Assembly: GCA_964470965.1 (NCBI GenBank) | Contig: CAYYIS010000031.1 | Span: 1-62,994, forward strand | Direction: 5' to 3' | Source: CAYYIS01 sp964470965 | Lineage (GTDB): Bacteria; JAAXHH01; JABIQT01 | Length of the DNA stretch: 62,994 nucleotides | Shown here: positions 1 to 9,511 of the stretch, piece by piece | How positions within the stretch are numbered: position 1 is the stretch's first letter | Layout: each line of letters opens with the position of its first letter | The notes under the pieces: model-generated | What the model was told of the DNA's origin: nothing | Database searches by the model: none | What the model saw: only the letters and a program-made list of their open reading frames with translations | Program-made: the position numbers and the translations under genes

Positions 1-689
1 AGTTTGAAGATGTTGATACCGGTTTTCAACAACCGGGGGAAATTGAAGAACTGTGATTCACCGTAGGTCCGGTGGTAGTGGTGGACCGGAAAATCTGCGA
101 ACCGGTACCCTGCCAGTTCCAACTTTTTAACCAGCTCCAGACAGATGACGCCGCTGGTATGATTCAGCTCGACATTGGTGAAGATATCCCTGCGCATTAG
201 TTGGAAATCACAATCCACATCCCGCACATGGAAGTTGAACAGTAGGCGCATGAGGCGAAGGTAGGTTGTTCCAATGATCTTCCTGTGCAACGGGTCGGAC
301 CGGTATATCTTGTACCCGTTGACGATGTCGACACCTTCCTGCATGACCGGGAAAAACCTTCGGAGTTCGAATACATCATACTGTCCGTCGCCGTCGGTAT
401 AGAACACCAGGTCCTTGGTCGCGTTGTAAAAACCAGACTTCAGTGCGCCTCCGTATCCACGGTTCTGCTCATGAAATATCAGGTGCAAGTTCGGGAATTT
501 CGTCTTTAGCTCCGTTAGCAGCTGACGGCTGTGGTCGGTGCTTCCGTCGTCTATGACAATGATCTCATAATTATCGGAAAATTCCCGTGCTACGGTATCC
601 GCGGCCGCCACCAGACTGCCGATTGTACCGGCGTCGTTGTAGCAGGGGAAGAAAATGGTCAGACTGGGTGAGGATCCGGATTTAGACAT
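1..689 (-). CDS. Glycosyltransferase family 2, C-terminus cut by window edge
   Basis: Reverse-strand reading from ATG at 689 stays open to the window start, giving about 229 residues. The N-terminus reads SLTIFFPCYNDAGTIGSLV, followed by IIVIDDGSTD (nucleotide-binding GT-A motif near residue 50), NRGYGGALKSG and the DXD-like DGDGQYD near residue 105. This is the layout of dolichol-phosphate-mannose-synthase-like GT2 enzymes, which transfer a sugar from a nucleotide donor to a lipid or glycan acceptor at the cytoplasmic face of the membrane. There is no signal peptide. The C-terminal part, which could carry membrane segments, lies outside the window. It diverges from the GT-C-like gene at 860, suggesting a shared glycan function. 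The family call is firm; the acceptor is unknown. Confidence 0.9.
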   Translation of the reverse strand, partial: MSKSGSSPSLTIFFPCYNDAGTIGSLVAAADTVAREFSDNYEIIVIDDGSTDHSRQLLTELKTKFPNLHLIFHEQNRGYGGALKSGFYNATKDLVFYTDGDGQYDVFELRRFFPVMQEGVDIVNGYKIYRSDPLHRKIIGTTYLRLMRLLFNFHVRDVDCDFQLMRRDIFTNVELNHTSGVICLELVKKLELAGYRFADFPVHHYHRTYGESQFFNFPRLLKTGINIFK

Positions 690-744
690 ATGTTAATGAT
701 ATTCCATATGAATGGAAAAGCGTATTTACAAGTGATGAAAAATC

Positions 745-773
745 TTGAATTCCCGAACTCCAATATATACTAT
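745..773 (+). promoter_or_regulatory. Candidate sigma70 promoter for the gene at 860
   Basis: TTGAAT at 745-750 is followed by an AT-rich stretch with TATACT (766-771, 15 nt spacer) or TACTAT (768-773, 17 nt spacer). It lies about 90 nt before the membrane-protein gene in an AT-rich gap. This is a motif match only. Confidence 0.35.
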
Positions 774-859
774 TAAGTTTCAAACACCATACATTCATTT
801 CCGCAAGCTATTTATGGATTTAATGCCAATCCACCCGGTAACATATTACAGAGAGTGTA

Positions 860-2533
860 ATGACAGATAATAAGACGGATAATTCATGGCGGCTGTTTTG
901 TCGCCGCATTGAGCAGACGGAACATCTACCCATATATCTATTCCTTTTGGTCTTTACGATTCGCTTTGGCCTGTTCTTGATTTCGGATGAAGCAGGTGGC
1001 GACGCGATTGCCCGTGTGGTCATGGCAAGCAATATATCTAACCATCATATGTGGCTATTCGCCGGCGTCTGGCAACCCTTGCCGTTTTATCTCATCGCGG
1101 GAGCTTTAACTATCTACAACGATCCAAATATGGTACCGCGTTTTTTAAGCTTGTTATACGGCTCATTTATTGTCTTCCCATTTTATCACCTTGTAAAAAG
1201 GGAATTCGATACCATAGTTGCCGTCTTTTCAGTTTTTTTCATGGCCTTTTATATCAATCATATATTCTTAAGCCTGAGCAGTTTTGCAGAATCTCTACTG
1301 ATCCTTCTCATGGTATCGACCCTCTATTTCCTCTTCTCATATCTCAACGACACATCAAACCGTCGGGCGCTTATATATGCCTCCATATTTCTTGCCCTAG
1401 GCTGTATGACTCGTCCAGAAGCATGGCTCATTATCGGTGCATTAGGGGCCGTCTTGGTCATTAACGGTATTAGCAATAAAAGACCTATTTTATCGAGTTT
1501 ATACGATGGCATATTTTTCAGTATCATACCAGTGATATGTATTAGCATATGGCTTATGAGTAGTTACATTATTCTGGGTGATGTGTTTTATTTCAGAAAT
1601 TGGACCTATGATGCATTTATACAAGTCAATTCCTGGTTTTTCGAATCCTGGGAATTAACCACTTTACTGGTTCCGAAAGCTCTCTGGCGCCTGTGGTCGT
1701 CTTTCTGGCAATTAGGTCCTGTTTTATCTACATTTATCACCTTGGGAATCGGTATCGCCGTATATCAAAAAAGACATCTGTATTATATCGTTGTACCTGT
1801 TGTTTTCCTGGGCTTCCTGCTTTATCTATCATTACACGGTCGGGTTCCATTGTTTATGCGATACAATTTACACCATAGTATATTTTTTATTCCATTCGGC
1901 GTATTGGGTATGGTTAGTTTTTTAAATTATATTAAGTCATCAAGGCGTGTCATTGTAGCCGCTTGTATTCTAGTATTCCATTTTGTCAGTATTGTTGGTG
2001 TTTATTCCGCTGCTCGCTACATCATGCAAAACGCGATGCATCAGATACCTTTGTGGCAAACAGGATATCATGAAATGCGATATCGCTACAAAGTGCCTGA
2101 GGATATAAAACAATTGGCTGAATGGACAAAACAAACTATAAAAAACACTGATAAAGTGGTTCTGGATAACGCCGCGTTTGTGACCCATATTATCGCTTTA
2201 GCCGACCTTGCCGATCTCACACAACTTAACGGAGGAACCCAAGATCTGGCAGGAGACATACATCAGCTATATCAAAAAAGTCAGGTATATTCCTGTAAAG
2301 GTCATGATTATTTAACGTTGGACCAAGAAGATCGTGAAGCACAAATATACACCTATATTAACACGTATAAACCTGAATATGTATTCTACCATCATGCCGG
2401 ATACTTACGAACAATTTTCAAATTTGACCCTGTTTGCCAGACTCAGACGTGGCGAAGATTTCGGTTTCATTGCGAGTATGAGAAAGCTGGTTATCACGTA
2501 TATGCGATAGAATATCAGGAAAATGCTCCATGA
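860..2533 (+). CDS. Polytopic membrane protein, GT-C glycosyltransferase-like (PMT/GT39 type)
   Basis: The 557-residue protein starts with ATG and has a short polar N-terminus (about 30 residues). About ten hydrophobic segments follow up to residue about 400, then a soluble C-terminal domain of about 150 residues. The first extracytoplasmic loop contains ISDEAGGDAIAR, and WQPLPFYL follows. An acidic first loop and this spacing are typical of GT-C enzymes, which use lipid-phosphate sugars on the outer face of the inner membrane. That would fit the neighbouring dolichol-phosphate-mannose-synthase-like GT2, which could make such a donor. The gene is clearly more AT-rich than the genes from 3.5 kb on, a possible sign of transfer. 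No Shine-Dalgarno sequence is obvious. The GT-C assignment is by topology and loop motif, not close similarity. Confidence 0.7.
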   Translation: MTDNKTDNSWRLFCRRIEQTEHLPIYLFLLVFTIRFGLFLISDEAGGDAIARVVMASNISNHHMWLFAGVWQPLPFYLIAGALTIYNDPNMVPRFLSLLYGSFIVFPFYHLVKREFDTIVAVFSVFFMAFYINHIFLSLSSFAESLLILLMVSTLYFLFSYLNDTSNRRALIYASIFLALGCMTRPEAWLIIGALGAVLVINGISNKRPILSSLYDGIFFSIIPVICISIWLMSSYIILGDVFYFRNWTYDAFIQVNSWFFESWELTTLLVPKALWRLWSSFWQLGPVLSTFITLGIGIAVYQKRHLYYIVVPVVFLGFLLYLSLHGRVPLFMRYNLHHSIFFIPFGVLGMVSFLNYIKSSRRVIVAACILVFHFVSIVGVYSAARYIMQNAMHQIPLWQTGYHEMRYRYKVPEDIKQLAEWTKQTIKNTDKVVLDNAAFVTHIIALADLADLTQLNGGTQDLAGDIHQLYQKSQVYSCKGHDYLTLDQEDREAQIYTYINTYKPEYVFYHHAGYLRTIFKFDPVCQTQTWRRFRFHCEYEKAGYHVYAIEYQENAP

Positions 2534-2605
2534 GAGATTGGCACAATGGTAAAGATAATATTGTAAGGAAACACTCCTAATGAATCAATCCGCCGGTAGA
2601 CACGT

Positions 2606-3384
2606 TTGCCCTTAGCTGAGGCGCTAAACGCCCCCCTCACTTTCTCAATAAATTGTTTGAAAAACACCGCTGCACCTGGTCACTACGTTGAGGACCGGAA
2701 TGATGGTGGTTATATCCCGTGTTTCAGGTGGCTCCACTATGGTGAGATGTTGTCATTGAAATTGTCAACATCATACCTATTTAGAGAAAAACCTCCACCG
2801 TCAATATTGATCCAAATCGACTGATAGCTCCACATAAGTAGCTTTGTGGGAGAGGCCGAACGCCTGCGTATGGTAATCATCGCCTTTCCAGGATATATGG
2901 GAATACAGATTTTTCTCGCAGCCAAGAGACGCATGTATAGAAATGAGTTGTTGCACTTGGAGTGGCTGAACATTGACAAAGGGGCGATTAGCGCACGACC
3001 AAAAGAGTACTGGAACACTTAGAAGGGCAGTACCCGTTCGATCCCCATCGATAAAATGGCGGCGAATTCTGAGAAACCATTCCCGCCAGTTCGAGTGTCT
3101 CTGGGTTTTCGGGTGTCGCCACGGAGAGGGGAGAGTCTAAGATTGATTATGGAGGGGGTGAGACGAGGAAAAGTTCCGGTGGGCACCCATTAAAACGCCA
3201 CGCGTCCCCGCGTATCTTTGCGAACCACCTTGTAATGGCAGGAGAGGACATCCGTACGATGCAGGAATTTCACGTGCATACGTCGATAACCATGGCGGAG
3301 ATATATGTCCATTTGCCATCAGAGCATATGGCTTCATCGGTGTCAATAAGATTGGCCTCGGCGTCACCAAGCCGTAACATATAA
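2606..3384 (+). pseudogene. Decayed tyrosine recombinase (XerC/D-type phage integrase)
   Basis: One frame (2606 phase) reads a core-binding-like piece FRWLHYGEMLSL, then in-frame TGA and TAG at 2822-2827. It continues in the same frame with ERLRMVIIAFPGYMG and NELLHLEWLNIDKGAISARP, the catalytic-domain beta region. A TAG at 3020-3022 follows, then RSIPIDK. A single frame change leads into the C-terminal part starting at 3184: HPLKRHASPRIFANHLVMAG, EDIRTMQEFHVH and ITMAEIYVHL, ending at TAA 3382-3384. This matches the integrase pattern H-x-L-R-H-T-F-A-T-H-L, then L-G-H, then the tyrosine in Y-x-H-L. Three stops, a frameshift and lost catalytic positions (the LGH arginine/histidine context is damaged) show it is dead. 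It fills the otherwise empty gap between 2534 and 3492. Confidence 0.75.
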
Positions 3385-3492
3385 AACAGTTCGAAACAAA
3401 AAAGGTAAGACCCTTAGCGTGTTGATGATCGAAGGAACGGGCGCAATGTTGTTTTTTCGGTTTTTTTGCTCATAGCACCTTCCTTGCCCGGG

Positions 3493-4542
3493 TTATGTCA
3501 GATCAGAGGGTGGTTCGATTTCGAAACGGCGACCTACTTCCCGTAACCTCCCGGCGGTTGCCTCCGGTAACGGAATGCCATAGGCGGAACGCTCTGTGTA
3601 GGCCCTGTTTTCAGGCTCTCCCGGTACCAGGATCTCGTCCACGTCCTCTTTTTTGGGCAGGCTTTTTAGGGCTTCGATGGTTCCGTCGATGTGCTCTCCG
3701 TAGACGTCTGTGTCCGTGAACATATCGATGTCTATGGCGGCCACGAAACTATTCTGGGTACCCGGCGTCGGCTGATTTTGCTGTCTGATGCTGGTCATCA
3801 ACAGTGGATTACCGACCATAATGCTCGACAGGCATTCGAACATCAATGCCATACCATAGCCCTTGTAACCGCCCGCCGGTTGAAGGAAAATCGCCTGGTG
3901 CGGATCCGTGGTCGGCTGCCCCTCTTTGTCTATCGCCCAGGTGTTTGGAATAGACTCGCCTTTGTCTGCGGCTACCGCCAGCTTGCCGTGGGCGGCGACG
4001 GACGTAGCCATATCCAGGCTGATTGGGGGGTTATTTTTACCGGGTACGGCGATCGCCAGAGGGCTGTTATGCACACCGGCGGCACGGGCACCCGGCGGCG
4101 CGGTGTTGGGTGGATTGCATACCACTGCGATGCCCGCCATCTTCTGCGCTGCGGCCATATGTGTATAATAGGCCATGGCTCCCTGGTGTGTGGTATTCCG
4201 TATAAGCGCCCAGCCGATGCCGGCGTCACGAGCCTTTTCCATCACCTTGTGCATGGCGAGGGTGGTTACCACAGGGCCGAATGCATGATCGGCTTCGATG
4301 AGCAGGATGGCAGACGTTTCTTTTTCGATCCGGATGTCGGGCCGCGGATTCATGTAGCCATTATCTATGGCATGCACATACCCGTCCACACGCTGGACGC
4401 CGTGCGAGTCCACGCCACGCAGGTTGGCCCATACCAGTACTTCAGCCTCAATAGCTGCATCGTCCGGCGGCATGCCGGCCCGTTCAAATATGGTTTTGGT
4501 AAATGACTGCAGACCTTCCTGGTTTACTCTTCGTTCCGGCAT
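3493..4542 (-). CDS. Ldh2-family malate/L-lactate/ureidoglycolate-type NAD(P) dehydrogenase
   Basis: The 349-residue protein has the size of the Ldh2/MDH2 oxidoreductase family (about 330-360). Visible family blocks are RGVDSHGVQRV near residue 43 (substrate-binding His region), the N-T-T-H-Q-G-A segment near residue 115 that corresponds to the usual N-x-N-H-F-G-A, SPLAIAVPG near 165, and PAGGYKGYGMAL near 225. These enzymes reduce or oxidise 2-oxo/2-hydroxy acids in the cytoplasm with NAD(P)H and have a fold unlike classical lactate dehydrogenase. The substrate cannot be read from the sequence. It is a single gene with no operon partner on its strand, flanked by the integrase relic and a 440 nt gap. 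Confidence 0.88.
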   Translation of the reverse strand: MPERRVNQEGLQSFTKTIFERAGMPPDDAAIEAEVLVWANLRGVDSHGVQRVDGYVHAIDNGYMNPRPDIRIEKETSAILLIEADHAFGPVVTTLAMHKVMEKARDAGIGWALIRNTTHQGAMAYYTHMAAAQKMAGIAVVCNPPNTAPPGARAAGVHNSPLAIAVPGKNNPPISLDMATSVAAHGKLAVAADKGESIPNTWAIDKEGQPTTDPHQAIFLQPAGGYKGYGMALMFECLSSIMVGNPLLMTSIRQQNQPTPGTQNSFVAAIDIDMFTDTDVYGEHIDGTIEALKSLPKKEDVDEILVPGEPENRAYTERSAYGIPLPEATAGRLREVGRRFEIEPPSDLT

Positions 4543-4986
4543 TGCGTTCCTTTCGTTACACGACTTTCAGTTTTTAAGCAGCGCGATAGAATTGGGACGA
4601 TGCATCTCCAGGCCTTTGGCCGTCCGGCAAGACCGTCTTGTTTGGTGAGGCCAGTGAACACCAGGAAGACGTCACAGCAGACTCCACCCGGCTGAAATGC
4701 GTCGATCCACTCTCTGCCGTGCCTGCACCAGGCCATGGAAGGTGATTTTGAAGTCTCCGGTCCGTTTCACGGAACAGCCGCCTTGCATTGACCGTTTGAG
4801 TTTGATACCCGGGACAACAATCCACCAATTATCGGCATGACATTATTTATATTATCCAAACCTTAGTTAAACTCAAGGGATAAATAAGGTATGTATTTAC
4901 GGGTTTCACAGATAAACCTTGACAGATGTAAAGTAAACATCACAATTGTAAATTACGCTTTACATAAATCATGACGCAGAGGAACC
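4543..4986. other. Intergenic region, no gene recognised
   Basis: No convincing coding sequence on either strand. Open frames here have no recognisable motif and compete with one another. The right end holds the promoter/operator-like region before the HTH gene (see 4919-4965). Confidence 0.6.
4919..4965 (+). promoter_or_regulatory. Candidate promoter with overlapping inverted-repeat operator
   Basis: A perfect TTGACA (4919-4924) is followed after 16 nt by CACAAT (4941-4946, four of six matches to the -10 consensus). An inverted repeat, ATGTAAAG at 4926-4933 and CTTTACAT at 4958-4965, brackets the -10 region, with a further TGTAAAT at 4948-4954. It ends 21 nt before the start codon of the small HTH regulator, so autorepression is a natural reading. 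Confidence 0.5.
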
Positions 4987-5205
4987 ATGTCCATGAAGCT
5001 CGGCAACACCCTGAAGCGCTGCAGGCTTGACCATGATGATACTCCTCAGCAAAAACTCGCGGAAGCAGTCGGTGTATCCCGTCAAACCATATATGCCATC
5101 GAAAAGGGTAAATTTCTACCTTCGACATTACTGGCTTTAAAGATCGCGAAGTTCTTTCAGAAACCCGTCGAGGAGATTTTTTTCGTCATGAATCACCGTG
5201 TGTGA
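4987..5205 (+). CDS. Small Xre/Cro-type HTH transcriptional regulator
   Basis: The 72-residue, single-domain protein is almost entirely a helix-turn-helix: KLAEAVGVSRQTIYAIEKGK around residues 24-43, followed by ALKIAKFFQKPVEEIF. This is the YgzD/Cro-CI type, which binds DNA as a dimer and is often autoregulatory. Length and domain boundaries are those of the complete family. ATG at 4987 is followed by a second Met two codons later; either could be used. The gene sits between a palindromic promoter region and the gene for a large membrane protein on the same strand 146 nt away, which it may control. Confidence 0.9.
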   Translation: MSMKLGNTLKRCRLDHDDTPQQKLAEAVGVSRQTIYAIEKGKFLPSTLLALKIAKFFQKPVEEIFFVMNHRV

Positions 5206-5351
5206 TGCATGCGGGCACGGAAAAAGCGGATTCCAGTATCGCTTTTGGAAATCGAAAAATAATCTGCAGAAACAGAGGCCGGCTGTGTAAATAGCTGGCA
5301 CGCAGGCTCTGTTCGGAGATCTATGGAACGTAGTCTGAACGCCCCCATATT

Positions 5352-7313
5352 TTGAACGAGGAACGCAAATACCACCCGGTAACCGGCCGCGCGGCCTGCA
5401 TCGGGCTGGCCCTTGCCGTTATCATCGGTCTGGGCACCCAGTATGCAGCGGACCGCCACGGCTATATTTTTACCACCTATGCCCACTTGCCGTCCGGCTT
5501 CATGGCACCATTTCTCCTGCTGATTCTTTTCCCCAATCTGATTTTCGAACGGTGGTTCCCGCGCTGGGCGGTGTCCCGGTCCGAGTTGGTCACAATTTTT
5601 GCGATGGGGCTGGTCGCTTCCATGATGCCCGACTGGGGCATCACCCGCTACATGGTGTCGGCCATCGCCGCGCCGGCCTATTTCGCCAGTCCAGAAAACC
5701 GTTGGGATGAGTACGTCCTCGCCCACATACCCTCCTGGATGTACCTAACCGACAGGGGCGATGCCGCCCGGAGTTTCTATGAAGGGTTACAGCCGGATCA
5801 GGCCATCCCCTGGGGCGCCTGGGTGATCCCGTTGTTCTGGTGGCTCTCGCTCTGCGCCGCCCTGCTGCTGGTGGGCGCCTGCCTGATCGTGGTGTTCCGC
5901 AAGCAATGGGTGGAGCATGAACGCCTGCGTTTTCCGCTCGGTGAAGTGGCATTGCAAATGATCGGTGACACCGGGGTAAACACTGTTGACGGGCCGGCGG
6001 CCATATGGAAAAATCGGATATTCCAGACCGGTTTGGTGCTGACGTTTGCTGCTATGGCCTGGAACTGTTTTTCGTACTTCGGCTACGTACCGCGCATTCC
6101 CATCACCCAGAGCGACACCACCGTGATAGTTTTCCATCCGGATTTTCCGGGCATCACCATTTTCTTCAATATTTACGTCCTCTGCTTCGCATTTTTCGCC
6201 CATGCGGAGATCCTTTTTAGCCTGTGGATATTCCAGCTTTTCAGCGTTACGGAGCAAGGACTGCTGAACAAGTTCGGGATCGTTTCGACGTCCAGCGGCG
6301 TGATCCAGGGCGGATTGAGTGGAATTCAGTATATGGGCGGGATACTGATCTATGTGATCTGGATGATATGGATCAGCCGGGATCACCTGGGGCGTGTGTG
6401 GCACGCCGCCATGGGCCGACGGGACACAGAAAGAGGCCTTGAAGAGCAGGATGAGCTGATCTCATACCGAAAGGCGGTCGCAGGTATTCTGTGTGGTTCG
6501 CTCTATACTATCTTCTGGCTGAACCAGGTGGGGCTTTCCCTGGTTGTAGGTATCGTTTTTGTGCTGGTTTTTTTCACCTTCTTTCTCTCGCTGGCGAGGG
6601 TGACCGCGGAATCGGGACTGGTCATGTCAGAGCTGACGATCAAGCCGAATGCCTTCACTGTCGGTATATTTGGCTCGGCCAACCTGTCGATGCCGGACCT
6701 GGCTACCCTGGGTATGGCCAACGGTTTTGCGCGGAACTGGCGGACGTTTTCTATGATTGCTTTTTCCCACACCGCCTGGTTAAAAAACCAGATACGGGGT
6801 ACTCAGGGCGGCTTGTTCGGATGGCTCTGCCTGGCCATGGGCGTGAGCGTGACCGTGTCGGTGATTTCCATGGTGCATTCAGGCTATATGCTGGGCGCCA
6901 ACAACCTGTTTTCTACGCCGGGCAACTTCGGCACATTCTTCTACGGCTCTATCCCCAGGTGGGCTAACAGTGCCAGCGAGATCACAAGTCTGGAAATCCT
7001 CTTTCTGATATCGGGTATGCTCCTGAACGGCCTTGTCATCGCCGGCCGTTACCTAGTCCACTGGTGGCCCCTGCATCCTATCGGCATGGCTGTGGGCGAC
7101 GTGGGCGGCGTGGTGCGCAACGCCATGCTCCCAATATTTCTCGCCTGGCTGTTTCAGTCCATCCTAATCCGCATCGGCGGCGTGCGGCTCTACCGGAGAG
7201 CGCAGCCCTTCTTCATCGGCATGCTGGTAGGCTACATCCTCGGCATCGCCCTTTCGTTCGCGGTGGATATGATCTGGTTCCCGGGGGCACCCCATGAGAC
7301 GGAGTGGTTTTAA
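5352..7313 (+). CDS. Large polytopic membrane protein, DUF6785/DUF6784-like
   Basis: The 653-residue protein has about fourteen to sixteen hydrophobic segments, starting with ACIGLALAVIIGLGTQYAAD and ending with a segment before the C-terminus. It contains conserved-looking loops such as FRKQWVEHERLRFPLGEVA (near residue 185) and a repeated SANLSMPDLATLG-type segment. The pattern fits DUF6785/DUF6784 membrane proteins, abundant in Latescibacterota, Poribacteria and Planctomycetes and resembling the oligopeptide-transporter fold; transport is likely but unproven. TTG at 5352 is the first usable start after an in-frame TAG at 5331-5333, and no good Shine-Dalgarno is seen, so the exact start is uncertain. 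It lies downstream of the HTH regulator on the same strand. Confidence 0.7.
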   Translation: MNEERKYHPVTGRAACIGLALAVIIGLGTQYAADRHGYIFTTYAHLPSGFMAPFLLLILFPNLIFERWFPRWAVSRSELVTIFAMGLVASMMPDWGITRYMVSAIAAPAYFASPENRWDEYVLAHIPSWMYLTDRGDAARSFYEGLQPDQAIPWGAWVIPLFWWLSLCAALLLVGACLIVVFRKQWVEHERLRFPLGEVALQMIGDTGVNTVDGPAAIWKNRIFQTGLVLTFAAMAWNCFSYFGYVPRIPITQSDTTVIVFHPDFPGITIFFNIYVLCFAFFAHAEILFSLWIFQLFSVTEQGLLNKFGIVSTSSGVIQGGLSGIQYMGGILIYVIWMIWISRDHLGRVWHAAMGRRDTERGLEEQDELISYRKAVAGILCGSLYTIFWLNQVGLSLVVGIVFVLVFFTFFLSLARVTAESGLVMSELTIKPNAFTVGIFGSANLSMPDLATLGMANGFARNWRTFSMIAFSHTAWLKNQIRGTQGGLFGWLCLAMGVSVTVSVISMVHSGYMLGANNLFSTPGNFGTFFYGSIPRWANSASEITSLEILFLISGMLLNGLVIAGRYLVHWWPLHPIGMAVGDVGGVVRNAMLPIFLAWLFQSILIRIGGVRLYRRAQPFFIGMLVGYILGIALSFAVDMIWFPGAPHETEWF

Positions 7314-7594
7314 ATCTGTTCATTGGTTCAGAAGTAGGATGCGGGTGAGGCGTCGGTTATCACTGTGGTAGTGGTCCGGGTGCATGCGTGTGAAAGGCGG
7401 GGGTAATGTGAGTGATGTGTTTTGTAAGAAACTGCCCGGAAACCCGATGAATTATTGATTCCGAAACCACGGATCGGGATACCATGAGGATTTATAGACA
7501 GGCTTTCAAGAGATAGGCTTTCACGCCATTGCCGGGATTTTTCAAAGCAGGCGGCCACAACCGTTTTCTATGGTGTGGTATTCCTTGATAAATT

Positions 7595-9508
7595 TTGAAT
7601 ATCTTCGTGATTCCACGGGTAGATATATATATCCTCCAAACAGGCCGGATCGTTGTTGCAGTAAATAGCGCCAAAAAGTCTTTTCGTCAATACCCCGGGA
7701 GCCCATTCATCACCTTTAACCCGTTCAAACCCTTCTCAATCTATCTCCTACCCTATCGAAGGCGTATCGTCTTCGGCCTGCTGTTTCTCTTCGGCACTCA
7801 GATCATATTCACCATTATACCACTTCTCCTGAAGTGGGGGATCGACGCGGCCAAGACCGGTTTAGATTCGGCTCAGGAGAGTGGTGAGTCTATGGATACT
7901 GTTTTCGATGGTATTTCGGATAGTCTGGTATTTTACGCGCTGGTACTAGCCGGACTGGCCATCGTCCACTGGGCCATGTCCGCAGGCATGCGGTGGCACC
8001 TGATGGCCGTGTCCCGGTATGTAGAACGCGATATCCGGTTCGCCTACGTCCAGCACCTGATGACGCTACCGCTGGCGTTCTTCCAGAGGCAGCGAGTGGG
8101 TGACTTGATGGCGCGGGCCACCAGCGACCTGGAGACCATTCAGCGGTTCCTCAGCCACGCCTACCGCATGACGCTCACTGCCGGTATGATGTTTTTCCTG
8201 AGCCTGATTCTGATGTGTACCATAGACTGGCAGCTGGCGCTCCTGTCTCTGGCGCCGATGCCGGTGATGGCACTGGTCACGCGGTTCGTGTCCGACCGCA
8301 TGCGCAATGGCTACCGCCGGATCCAGGAACAGTTCGCCACCATGGTGGCCCGCATACAGGAGAACATGTCCGGCATACGAGTGGTCAAGACGTTCGCTCG
8401 AAGATCTGCTGAAATCGAGCAGTTCGACCAGCTCAATGAAGAATATATCGATAGAAACCGGCACCTGGTGCACATCAGCAGCCTGTTCCATCCGTTTACG
8501 TTCATGGTGAACGGCATTTCGTTGACAATCATTCTCTGGCTAGGAGGTCTGCGCGTCATCGACGGCACGATTACGCTGGGTGGATTCGTGGCGTTCAACG
8601 CGTTCCTGATCCGCATGAGCCGTCCCATCATGCTTGTGGGCAGAATCGTCGACGAATACCAGCGGGCGGTCGCCTCCATGACACGCATCAATGCCATCTT
8701 GCGGGAAAAACCGCAGCGACGACATGATGCTGGCGAGTCCGACTCGGAGGGAACCGTTTTACGCGGGGAGATAGAGTTCCGAAAACTGAATTTTGCATAC
8801 AACGGGCAGCCCGTGCTTCAGGATATCAACATTCGGGTGCCGGCGGGCGGCACGCTGGCATTGGTCGGCCGGGTCGGATCCGGTAAGACCACGCTGGCCC
8901 GCCTGCTGCCGAGACTGATACACGCTGGTCCCGGGGAACTTCTGATCGATGGCACGCCCATCGAAGATATCCCCTTCGCCGTGATCCGGAATGCCATAGG
9001 GTATGTGCCACAGGAGACGTTTCTGTTCTCCGACACCATCGAGGAAAACGTGGTTCTGGGACTTGCAGGCACGGAGCTGGAAGATGTCGTTCACGCGGTC
9101 GACACCGCCCAGTTGACATCCGACCTGGAGGTGCTTCCGGACCGGATGCAGACTATTGTAGGGGAACGCGGCGTCACGCTTTCCGGCGGCCAAAAGCAGC
9201 GAACCGCGCTGGCCCGGGCTGTCATCCGGAAACCGTGTATTCTGATCCTGGACGACGCCATGGCCAGCGTGGATACGCGAACCGAAGAGGAAATTCTCAA
9301 ACGCCTGCGCCACGTCATGGCAGACCGGACCACCATACTGATCGCCCACCGCATCTCTACCGTCAAGAGTGCGGATAACATCGCGGTGCTCGAAAACGGC
9401 CGTATCGCGGAACAGGGTACGCATGATGAACTGGTGGCGCAGAACGGCATCTATGCAGACATGTATTACCGGCAGCACCTGGCGGAAGAATTGGATGAAA
9501 TGGAATAG
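7595..9508 (+). CDS. ABC exporter half-transporter, subunit with atypical Walker B
   Basis: This half-transporter has a six-helix type-I exporter membrane domain (residues about 45-345) and an ATPase domain (about 375-625). Walker A is GRVGSGKTTLA, signature LSGGQKQR, and Walker B ends LILDDAMASVD, where the usual catalytic Glu is Asp. Such a substitution is typical of one partner of heterodimeric exporters like BmrC/BmrD or TM287/288. The second half-transporter begins 3 nt after the stop. The listed TTG start gives an unusual 40-residue leader; GTG at 7607 is an alternative, and the gap 7314-7594 upstream shows nothing else. It probably exports lipids, drugs or hydrophobic compounds; the substrate is unknown. 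Confidence 0.88.
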   Translation: MNIFVIPRVDIYILQTGRIVVAVNSAKKSFRQYPGSPFITFNPFKPFSIYLLPYRRRIVFGLLFLFGTQIIFTIIPLLLKWGIDAAKTGLDSAQESGESMDTVFDGISDSLVFYALVLAGLAIVHWAMSAGMRWHLMAVSRYVERDIRFAYVQHLMTLPLAFFQRQRVGDLMARATSDLETIQRFLSHAYRMTLTAGMMFFLSLILMCTIDWQLALLSLAPMPVMALVTRFVSDRMRNGYRRIQEQFATMVARIQENMSGIRVVKTFARRSAEIEQFDQLNEEYIDRNRHLVHISSLFHPFTFMVNGISLTIILWLGGLRVIDGTITLGGFVAFNAFLIRMSRPIMLVGRIVDEYQRAVASMTRINAILREKPQRRHDAGESDSEGTVLRGEIEFRKLNFAYNGQPVLQDINIRVPAGGTLALVGRVGSGKTTLARLLPRLIHAGPGELLIDGTPIEDIPFAVIRNAIGYVPQETFLFSDTIEENVVLGLAGTELEDVVHAVDTAQLTSDLEVLPDRMQTIVGERGVTLSGGQKQRTALARAVIRKPCILILDDAMASVDTRTEEEILKRLRHVMADRTTILIAHRISTVKSADNIAVLENGRIAEQGTHDELVAQNGIYADMYYRQHLAEELDEME

Positions 9509-9511
9509 CGC

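Noticed and set aside
3030..3050. TTCGATCCCC similar to the tRNA T-arm, as a possible attachment site
   Set aside because: It is part of the integrase reading frame (R-S-I-P-I-D) and shares too few bases with the tRNA-His 3' end.
3691..4506. 271-codon plus-strand frame inside the Ldh2 dehydrogenase gene
   Set aside because: Shadow of the minus-strand gene; no family motifs, rich in His, Arg and Gly as typical for antisense frames of GC-rich genes.
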